A stretch of 24,703 bases of DNA from Salisapilia sapeloensis (Eukaryota; Oomycota; Peronosporomycetes; Peronosporales; Salisapiliaceae): positions 1 to 24,703 of the forward strand of contig JAADVB010000258.1 in the NCBI GenBank assembly GCA_023334545.1. Direction: 5' to 3'. Every line of letters begins with the position of its first letter. The first letter of the stretch is position 1. The position numbers and the translations under genes were made by a program. Shown piece by piece: positions 18,639-24,703 of the stretch. Under the pieces are notes generated by a model that did not search any database, was not told the origin of the DNA, and saw only the letters and a list, made by a program, of their open reading frames with translations.

Positions 18639-19370
18639 CTAGCTACGGCTAAGCCTAATAATAACGCTGTAATCGTCTTCATCTAACATGAGCTTCTTGC
18701 CGAGAGCTCCTACGGTGTTCTTGACAAAAGTACTATCGATCAGTTGCCGATTCGGTTGCTTTTGTACTTCCAGACCCTGACGCTCAGCCTCTTCAATAAA
18801 GTGAGAGGCGCTGCATTTATCTCCACCACATTTGCCACTGCAGTCGGCACAACAGGCATCCATACTGAAGAGGGCGGTGCCGCTGGTTGATAGTAGATCA
18901 CATACACTCTGGAGCAGCGGTTGGTGTGCTGCTCTTCCAACCTGAGTCACTTCGCTACCCAAGACGACATCAAACTTTCTGGTACCACTGGAAGGGCCCC
19001 ATATCAGCTCTTCTGATGTGATCAAGCTGGTATTTAAGACGTTCACGTTCAACTCGATATTTGGTGGTAGTAGCTCTGGATATTCATCCGTTAGTACTAC
19101 CTTGGACGCACCCAGTGCTGCCGTCACAAGTCCACATAGTCCGCATCCAGCGCCAAGCTCCACAACACTTTTATTATCGACGATTTGCTTGTGCTGATCT
19201 AGGTATTCGCACAAGATAAAGGCTCCCGCCCATACTTCACCTCCCATTCCATCGCACTTCCGCGTATCTTGCACGACGCGTATCTCTATTCCATTGGAGC
19301 AAGCATAAGTCGCTTCATGGCCTTGTTCTCCCACTGCTAATGCTCCGCTTCCATCCTTGTTGCTCGTCAT
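18639..19370 (-). CDS. Family-16 (METTL21-like) lysine methyltransferase
   Basis: 243 aa, single exon, ATG at 19370. Features of the seven-beta-strand methyltransferase_16 family are GGEVWAGAFILCEYL upstream of motif I, the SAM-binding VVELGAGCGLCG (about 69-80), the acidic strand end VVLTDEYPELLPPNIELNV (D95) and FDVVLGSEVT (motif II/post-I region). Members methylate lysines in translation factors and chaperones (METTL21/EEF1AKMT/EEF2KMT types); which target applies here cannot be told. Unusual is a Cys-rich insert at about 173-186, CCADCSGKCGGDKC followed by SASH, which could bind a metal. It is divergent from SDA1 with 208 bp between the ATGs. Confidence 0.82.
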   Translation of the reverse strand: MTSNKDGSGALAVGEQGHEATYACSNGIEIRVVQDTRKCDGMGGEVWAGAFILCEYLDQHKQIVDNKSVVELGAGCGLCGLVTAALGASKVVLTDEYPELLPPNIELNVNVLNTSLITSEELIWGPSSGTRKFDVVLGSEVTQVGRAAHQPLLQSVCDLLSTSGTALFSMDACCADCSGKCGGDKCSASHFIEEAERQGLEVQKQPNRQLIDSTFVKNTVGALGKKLMLDEDDYSVIIRLSRS

Positions 19371-19516
19371 CGGACCTTTGATAGTATGTGTCCTACTTAT
19401 GGTGTCAAGAGAAAATCAGAATTGTACATCTATTCTGTATATGCATTTGTAAGATCCAGAAAAATAGCTGCATCGCCACATCCAGCCAAACGACTTTCAA
19501 GCGACACCAACCACTT

Positions 19517-19523
19517 TCATTTC
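19517..19523 (+). promoter_or_regulatory. Oomycete-type initiator for SDA1
   Basis: TCATTTC, within TTTCATTTCGCA, fits the oomycete Inr (YCAYTYY) and the core TCATTYYNCA of the longer published 16-nt start-site consensus. It lies 62 nt upstream of the SDA1 ATG at 19579, in the short divergent promoter shared with the methyltransferase gene. This is the best Inr match in the window. Confidence 0.5.
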
Positions 19524-19578
19524 GCACGAGGTAGTGCCTACCAAGTTCTCTAGTAGCTGCACCTTCGCAATTGAAACC

Positions 19579-21711
19579 ATGGCTTCTCGTCCAGAGATGC
19601 TCGGCAAGCTGCCCCAATTGCAGAATCTCGTGAAGAGGGATCCGGAGGCGTACAAGTCAGAGTTTCTTCTCCAGTTTCGACACTTTGAGAGCGAACTGGA
19701 GCTACTACGTCTCTCTCCAGCTTCTCTCGCTCCTGCTGCGTTGTCAAATTTTGCCAACCTAACTACCTTCCTCAGCCATGTAGCCAGCTGCTACCCGGAT
19801 GAGATGGCTAACTTTCCCACCGAGCTGATGAATGTCCTGGACCAACAGGGCGACCTCCTGCCGTTTGACATCCGAAAGAATCTCGTGCAGAACCTCATTC
19901 TACTACGCAACCGGGAGCTCATTGATCCAATTACGTTGCTCCCGTTCTTCTTCAAGCTCTTTCGACTTCCAGATAAACGCATTCGGGAGCTCGTGCACGC
20001 GCACATTGTGTCTGACCTCAAGCGTCTCAATGCCAAGTCACAAAACCAACGTGTCAATCGAGTTATCCAGAACTTCCTCTTTAACATGATTCGGGACGAG
20101 GAAGAGCAGTCTGCCGTTCGGTCTCTACAGGTCGTCGTCGAGCTCTTCAAGAAGAAGATCTGGCACGACCAAAAGACAGTGAACGTCCTCGCTGCTGCAA
20201 GCACCCAGAGTCTGCAGGACAACAGTGCCAAGAACAGCAAGCTCATGGTCTTGGCTCTGCATTTCTTCTTGGGCATTGATGCCGATATTGACGAGGAGGA
20301 CAAGAGTTTTAAAGCACAAAAGAAGAGCCTCGTGGAAGTGGATTATCACGCCCATTCGAAAAAGACCAAGAAGAGAGAACGAGAGACGAGAGCCCAGATT
20401 GCGAAGAACCGTCGGTCTCGAAGGAGGGAAGTGGAGACGACGCCTGTCTTCCCTGCCATCGAGTTATTGAACGACCCACAAGGTATGTGTGAAAAGATGC
20501 TGCAGGTGCTAAGGAAGACGACGCACAAGTTTGAGACGAAGCTGCTCATCCTCAACTTTGTCTCTCGTGTCATTGGCACGCACAAGCTCGTTGTTCTACA
20601 GATCTACTCTGTTTTACAGCGCTACCTCCAGTCGCCGTCTCAAGAGCACGTTACGCAGATCCTAGCGTACCTTCTCCAAGCCTGCCACGACCTCGTTCCT
20701 CCAGAAGACATTGCCCCGATCGTTCGGACGATTGCGCACAATTTCGTGACGGAACGAAACAACAGTGAAGTCGTGGCGGTCGGCATCAACTCTCTTCGAG
20801 GCATCTTCACTCGTGTGCCTCTTGTGCTCGAGGTGGAAGAGGTACAGGGTCTAGTAGAAGACCTTGTGCAGTACAATCGCGCAAAGGACAAGAGCATCGT
20901 GATGGCTGCGAGAGGCGTCTTGAACCTCATTCGAGAGATCTATCCGTCCTTGTTGAAACGAAAGGAGCGAGGTAAGTTCCATGACATGGAAAGCAAGCCG
21001 AAGGGGTATGGAGAGGTCGATGTGAAGGACGGAGTGGATGGCGTGGAGCTTCTGATGGAAGCAGAAGCCAGTGGTCGCTTCGATGATGAAGACGGAGATG
21101 GATGGGAAGTTGCGTCAGAGGACTCAGATGACGGAAGTGAGGATTGGGTCGATGTGTCTTCGGACGAGGAAGAGAAGCCAGAGGACGATGGACAAGAAGG
21201 AGAAGAGGGGGAACAGGAAGAGCAAGAGGAAGAGAAAAAGATCGACGTCAAGGACCGAATGGACGCCAAACGTATTCTCACTCCTCGCGACTTTGAGCGC
21301 ATTGCGATGCTAAAGCAGGAGCAAGAAGAACTTCGGAGGGATCCGAAGAACCGGAACACGCAGCACACGCAACGTAACCGAAAGCGCAAGACGGAGGACA
21401 GTCAGGGCAAGCACGTCGAGTCCAAGGTCGAGCCGGACGATTTGGCTGGATTCGTAAAGAAGCGTCGTATGACTCAAGAGGAGAGACTGCGAAGTGTGCT
21501 GCAAGGACGTGAAGAGTTCGAGCACAAGAAGAGTGGCGGCGGCACCACTGAACGCGAGAAGCAACGGAAGAAGCACTTCCAGATGGTCCAGAAGAGTAGA
21601 CGTGTGCAGGCTAAAGTAGCGTTAGGAGCCAAGCAAGTCCAGAAGAAGCGTACGCAGGCGGTGAAGAAGGCTGTCAAGGACGGGAAGAAGCCCAAGCGCC
21701 GGCGGACGTAA
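19579..21711 (+). CDS. SDA1: SDA1 homologue, 60S ribosome biogenesis factor
   Basis: 710 aa, single exon (human SDAD1 has 687). The ATG at 19579 (MASRPEMLGKLPQLQNLVKR) is chosen over a GTG at 19534. The N-terminal SDA1 domain is clear: LPQLQNLVKRDPEAY, the DLLPFDIRKNLVQNLILLRN block, then LPFFFKLFRLPDKRIRELVH, NRVIQNFLFNM and the conserved HFFLGID. Charged KKTKKRERETRAQ follows; helical repeats run to about residue 480. An acidic tract (about 505-570, Asp/Glu-rich) precedes RILTPRDFERI, and the C-terminus is strongly basic (KKRRMTQEER, ending KPKRRRT), as expected for a nucleolar protein. In yeast SDA1 is needed for 60S subunit maturation and export and for G1 progression. PEX10 follows after only 67 bp. 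Confidence 0.95.
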   Translation: MASRPEMLGKLPQLQNLVKRDPEAYKSEFLLQFRHFESELELLRLSPASLAPAALSNFANLTTFLSHVASCYPDEMANFPTELMNVLDQQGDLLPFDIRKNLVQNLILLRNRELIDPITLLPFFFKLFRLPDKRIRELVHAHIVSDLKRLNAKSQNQRVNRVIQNFLFNMIRDEEEQSAVRSLQVVVELFKKKIWHDQKTVNVLAAASTQSLQDNSAKNSKLMVLALHFFLGIDADIDEEDKSFKAQKKSLVEVDYHAHSKKTKKRERETRAQIAKNRRSRRREVETTPVFPAIELLNDPQGMCEKMLQVLRKTTHKFETKLLILNFVSRVIGTHKLVVLQIYSVLQRYLQSPSQEHVTQILAYLLQACHDLVPPEDIAPIVRTIAHNFVTERNNSEVVAVGINSLRGIFTRVPLVLEVEEVQGLVEDLVQYNRAKDKSIVMAARGVLNLIREIYPSLLKRKERGKFHDMESKPKGYGEVDVKDGVDGVELLMEAEASGRFDDEDGDGWEVASEDSDDGSEDWVDVSSDEEEKPEDDGQEGEEGEQEEQEEEKKIDVKDRMDAKRILTPRDFERIAMLKQEQEELRRDPKNRNTQHTQRNRKRKTEDSQGKHVESKVEPDDLAGFVKKRRMTQEERLRSVLQGREEFEHKKSGGGTTEREKQRKKHFQMVQKSRRVQAKVALGAKQVQKKRTQAVKKAVKDGKKPKRRRT

Positions 21712-21727
21712 TGAAAGAAAATTTTGC

Positions 21728-21745
21728 TTTAAATTCTTTTCTTAG
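21728..21745 (+). promoter_or_regulatory. Pyrimidine-rich leader element ending CTTAG, before PEX10
   Basis: TTTAAATTCTTTTCTTAG lies 33 nt before the PEX10 ATG and just 16 nt after the SDA1 stop. It matches the MAT1 leader at 4217-4240 apart from one extra TCTTTT unit there. It may be a UTR splice acceptor or a core-promoter element; the space available makes a normal independent intron here hard to fit. Confidence 0.35.
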
Positions 21746-21778
21746 ATCGGGTTCATATTGCGAAACATCCAAGAGGTC

Positions 21779-22843
21779 ATGGCACTCCTACCGGCGGCGA
21801 ACTGCCCACCACTGCTCTTGGCGACACGCAAGGACGAAGTGTATACTTCTAAAGTGTCGGCTCTCGTCAAGGATCTGGCGGAACGGTGCGGAGGTGCGCA
21901 TTTTGCATCTCAATTGGCACCAGAGCTGACGCTCCTGTCGTCACTGCTGTACTATGGTAGCTCATTGTGGCGTCGGCACCAGACACTTGGAGAGGAATAT
22001 GGCGAACTCCTACGCGTTGCCTCGAGTGTCAATCGCTCCGTTCAAACAGCTACATTTTCGACAGAGGCGCACTATTTGATCTACTCCTTAGTCCCAATCT
22101 ACCTCCTATCGCGATCTCAGCAAGGGTGGAGAGCACTGTCCGAAGCAGGATTAACCCCACAGCAAAGGATGCGACGTCACCTGCTGCTGCGAAGTAGAAA
22201 CACTAGTGAGAATACGTCCAGTGGTCGACCTGAAGGCAGTCGGATGCTGCAATCGCTGGACACTCTTGTTTCGTCCATCAAGCAGGCTGGGGGCACGTTG
22301 AAAGAAAAGATACCTGCACTAGAGTATTACCATGTATGGCGGTGGGTCATGGACTTCCACTTGGCCACCTTTTATATCCATCAGCAGTTTCCCACTTGGA
22401 GTCATCGCTTCGCGAAACTACGATACGCCTCTCTTAAACAGGAAGAGGGGCCTCAGATCAACCTAGCTGTATTGGGATACATGATGGTCATCCGTCTTGT
22501 CGTATCGATGGCTGGAGAGAGCAGTGCTTTACTCCATCATCTCGTGAAGCAACGTCGGAAATATAAGCAACAGGTAGCTTCTGAAAGCCAGCAGCAGCCA
22601 AGTCGAGTCCCCACTGCCCATTCCGCTGGCGTCGTACAGACCCCATTATCCAGTAACTCCAAGGCTGGCAAATGTAGTCTGTGCCTCGGAAGCCGACAAG
22701 ATCCTGCTGCCACTCCGTGTGGTCACGTCTTTTGCTGGGACTGCATCGTTGGGTGGAGTCAAAAGGACGAAAAGGGCGAATGCCCGCTTTGCAGACAGTC
22801 CCTCCAGCCGCAACAGATCACGCCTCTCTACAATTATTGCTAA
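21779..22843 (+). CDS. PEX10: Peroxin 10, peroxisomal RING E3 ubiquitin ligase
   Basis: 354 aa, single exon. The ATG at 21779 ([20 protein letters not shown]) is used; an upstream TTG in frame is rejected. The N-terminal two thirds is the hydrophobic Pex2/Pex12-type membrane domain. A C3HC4 RING (about 299-340) shows [14 protein letters not shown] and CPLCRQ with the expected spacing, and the protein ends LYNYC, as in PEX10 (PLYNY). PEX2, PEX10 and PEX12 form the membrane retrotranslocation channel that ubiquitinates and recycles the PEX5 receptor during import of matrix proteins. The linker before the RING is Ser/Gln-rich. It lies tightly behind SDA1 (67 bp), so its promoter must lie in or near the SDA1 3' end. 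Confidence 0.92.
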   Translation: MALLPAANCPPLLLATRKDEVYTSKVSALVKDLAERCGGAHFASQLAPELTLLSSLLYYGSSLWRRHQTLGEEYGELLRVASSVNRSVQTATFSTEAHYLIYSLVPIYLLSRSQQGWRALSEAGLTPQQRMRRHLLLRSRNTSENTSSGRPEGSRMLQSLDTLVSSIKQAGGTLKEKIPALEYYHVWRWVMDFHLATFYIHQQFPTWSHRFAKLRYASLKQEEGPQINLAVLGYMMVIRLVVSMAGESSALLHHLVKQRRKYKQQVASESQQQPSRVPTAHSAGVVQTPLSSNSKAGKCSLCLGSRQDPAATPCGHVFCWDCIVGWSQKDEKGECPLCRQSLQPQQITPLYNYC

Positions 22844-23215
22844 GCTGGAATTGAACGTGTCTTTTCACCTCATTGTCTTGACAAGTTCCGTGCGTTTGTA
22901 TTCTTTGCTGAGTGGTGATGACTCATCGACAGAAACCTCTAGAGCAGATATACAGCCAAGACTTTATCCTGCTAATCGAAGTGTTTTGTCACGGATAGTA
23001 CCCGCACGCAGTGGCAGTATTTGAAGTCCAACAAGTGTATGAGAGGTCACTTTATATGTCATAGGATGCTGAGCTATTTACTTCCATGGAGAAATGTATC
23101 CAGTGCTACTCAAGATACAGAAGAAAGCATCTATTCATGGCATACTCTCACTTTCCCATCTTCCGTCAAGCTCACAAGACTTTCGTCCAGAAACTGACCA
23201 AACAACTCTTTAGTC
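22844..23215 (+). other. 372-bp intergenic region between PEX10 and the P450 gene
   Basis: This holds the PEX10 3' UTR and the P450 promoter. TCACTTT at 23148-23154 matches YCAYTYY, 62 nt upstream of the P450 ATG, and could be its initiator. A 65-codon frame at 23086-23283 overlaps the P450 start in another frame and looks accidental. No RNA gene was seen. Confidence 0.5.
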
Positions 23216-24703
23216 ATGATATCATGGATGTGGGTGCTGCCGACGGTAACCATCGTCTCTTTGGCGTACACTTTCTACCCTGACGCAAAATACCGAGCTC
23301 TACGACCCCTACCTGCACCGAAAGGGACGCTTCCTCTCCTTGGCAATACACTCGATGTCGGTGTAAACCAGCTCGCTCGACTGCACGACTGGATCGCAGA
23401 CCAGTGCATCACGTTCCAGGGCAAGCCTTGGCGACTATCGATTCTAGGAGCTCCACCTTTCGTCGTCTTGAGTACGCCAAATCTGTTCGAAGATGTACTA
23501 AAGACGCAGTTTCATATCTTTGACAAGGGCGAGCGGATGCGAAGCATCTTTGAGGAGTTTCTTGGAGACTCTTTGATTGCGCACGACGGAGAGAAATGGA
23601 GAGTACAACGAAAAGTGCTTGCGAGTATGTTTTCGGTTCGAAAGTTCCGAGAAGGTATCGGCGAAAGCATCCAAAAGTACCTGCTTCAGATGAACGACAT
23701 TTTGAACGAGTACAGCACTTCTGGCAAGGTGCTAGAAGTTAGTAAGCTCATTCCGTGCTTCACTTTCGATAGTTTTACGGACATCAGTTTTGGCCAGGAC
23801 CGTCGTACCCTTCAATCGACCAGCTTCGAGGAAGAAGACAGCGACCAGACGGAAGTGGACGCGTTGTGGGATGCCATTAATGCTGTAGGTGAGGTCATTG
23901 AATGTCGCTTTCATGAACCGAATGCAGTATGGAGACTGAAACGTTTACTCGGAATTGGACATGAACGAAAGCTAAAGGAAGGCATCGAAATCATCAATCA
24001 ACTGGTATACAAGGTCATTTATGAATGCATTCGTCGCCGGAATGATCCGAAGCAAGCCACTAAGACACAGAAGGATGTCATCTCTCTCTTTCTAGAGCTA
24101 GAGGAGAAGGAAGCAGCTGCGTCAAAGGATGGCAAAGAGGACAAGGATCGCATTGAGATCAATGCCAAATTCCTTCGAGACATCGGTATTACAGTCTTGC
24201 TTGCCGGACGAGACACTACCGCTGGTACAATCGTCTGGTCACTTGTGGATCTTAATAATCGCCCGGACGTGGTTGATAAGATAAGGAAAGAGCTTCAAGA
24301 GAGACTTCCGAAGCTGTACACGGAGGAAGCGTATGTGCCTGGTTTCGATGATGTAGAGAGCTTAGTTTATCTCGACGCTGTGATTCGAGAGACTCTTCGC
24401 CTGCACCCTGCTGCCCCTTTGAATGTCAAAGAGGCAAATCAAGACACGGTGCTCTCGGACGGAACATTTATGAAAAAGGGAACGCTGGCGTACATTCCAA
24501 CGTACGCTCTGCACCGATTGCCACAAACATGGGGAGATGATGCGAACGAGTTTCGTCCGGAACGTTGGATCGATCCATCTAGCGGCAAAATCATTTCCGT
24601 ATCGCCATACCAATGGAACGCCTTCCACGCCGGCCCACGACAATGTGTCGGTCAGCGCATGGCCATGATGGAGCTGAAGACTGTGCTGGCACATATGCTG
24701 AGC
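23216..24703 (+). CDS. Cytochrome P450, CYP86-like fatty-acid hydroxylase type (3' end cut by window)
   Basis: 496 codons are present with no intron; the CDS runs off the right edge. The ATG at 23216 is the first after an in-frame TGA at 23195-23197 and starts a short membrane anchor (MISWMWVLPTVTIVSLAYTF), then the Pro-rich hinge LRPLPAPKGTLPLLGN. The I-helix is LLAGRDTTAG (about 328-337), the K-helix ExxR is ETLR (E392, R395), WGDDANEFRPERW holds the PERF-type motif, and the haem loop is FHAGPRQCVG with ligand Cys477. WGDD..EF.PERW and F.AGPR.C are typical of plant CYP86/CYP94 and related oomycete P450s that omega-hydroxylate fatty acids at the ER. Substrate assignment is inference. Roughly 30-60 residues of the C-terminus are probably missing. 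Confidence 0.93.
   Translation, partial: MISWMWVLPTVTIVSLAYTFYPDAKYRALRPLPAPKGTLPLLGNTLDVGVNQLARLHDWIADQCITFQGKPWRLSILGAPPFVVLSTPNLFEDVLKTQFHIFDKGERMRSIFEEFLGDSLIAHDGEKWRVQRKVLASMFSVRKFREGIGESIQKYLLQMNDILNEYSTSGKVLEVSKLIPCFTFDSFTDISFGQDRRTLQSTSFEEEDSDQTEVDALWDAINAVGEVIECRFHEPNAVWRLKRLLGIGHERKLKEGIEIINQLVYKVIYECIRRRNDPKQATKTQKDVISLFLELEEKEAAASKDGKEDKDRIEINAKFLRDIGITVLLAGRDTTAGTIVWSLVDLNNRPDVVDKIRKELQERLPKLYTEEAYVPGFDDVESLVYLDAVIRETLRLHPAAPLNVKEANQDTVLSDGTFMKKGTLAYIPTYALHRLPQTWGDDANEFRPERWIDPSSGKIISVSPYQWNAFHAGPRQCVGQRMAMMELKTVLAHMLS

Noticed and set aside
19534-19578. GTG start for SDA1 at 19534
   Set aside because: The ATG at 19579 begins the conserved SDA1 N-terminus and follows a good initiator by 62 nt.
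23086-23283. 65-codon plus-strand frame with an ATG upstream of the P450
   Set aside because: It overlaps the P450 start in another frame, has no recognisable motif, and its end is explained by P450 coding sequence.
1-24703. tRNA, rRNA, CRISPR, transposon or effector (RxLR, CRN) genes
   Set aside because: No cloverleaf B-box, repeat array, transposase motif, terminal repeats or RxLR/LFLAK-type leader was seen by eye on either strand.

Overview
This is a eukaryotic, gene-dense stretch that most likely comes from an oomycete. The evidence is the mix of genes (an LRR-transmembrane-kinase-type protein, a GT60-type glycosyltransferase in the secretory pathway, a CYP86-like P450), very short GT-AG introns (all 55-90 nt), tiny intergenic gaps, and core-promoter motifs resembling the oomycete initiator (YCAYTYY). 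The species cannot be fixed from sequence alone; I favour the Peronosporales/Pythiales side only weakly. No transposon, tRNA, rRNA, CRISPR array or virulence effector was seen.

Layout, left to right. 287-3757 (-): LRR single-pass transmembrane pseudokinase. 4269-5400 (+): MAT1, the RING subunit of the CDK-activating kinase/TFIIH (4 exons). 5583-7532 (+): PPIL2/Cyp60, a U-box cyclophilin of the spliceosome (4 exons). 7642-9333 (+): CDKL-family protein kinase (8 exons). 9379-15000 (-): PSME4/PA200/Blm10 proteasome activator, one exon. 15296-17080 (+): GT60-like GlcNAc-transferase with a signal peptide and a C-terminal membrane anchor. 17157-18511 (-): armadillo-repeat protein with a mitochondrial-type N-terminus (4 exons). 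18639-19370 (-): family-16 (METTL21-like) protein methyltransferase. 19579-21711 (+): SDA1 ribosome-biogenesis factor. 21779-22843 (+): PEX10 peroxisomal RING E3 ligase. 23216 to the right edge (+): cytochrome P450, cut off by the window just after the haem cysteine.

Most genes are housekeeping: transcription (MAT1), splicing (PPIL2), protein turnover (PSME4), ribosome assembly (SDA1), peroxisome import (PEX10). Three divergent pairs (pseudokinase/MAT1, PSME4/GT60, methyltransferase/SDA1) share intergenic promoters, and two convergent pairs (CDKL/PSME4, GT60/ARM) have stop codons only 45 and 76 bp apart, so their transcripts probably overlap antisense. I see no sign that neighbours form a pathway.

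Exon structures were worked out by hand from reading frame, GT-AG signals and family homology. The start codons given are ATGs; several genes have longer open frames that would begin only at TTG or GTG, which I rejected. I did not find a convincing new multi-gene system. The most unusual items are the LRR-TM pseudokinase (catalytic Asp, catalytic-loop Lys and DFG Asp all lost) with uncertain ends on both sides, the type-I-like topology of the GT60 enzyme, a TDY-loop CDKL kinase, and a pyrimidine-rich leader element shared by MAT1 and PEX10.
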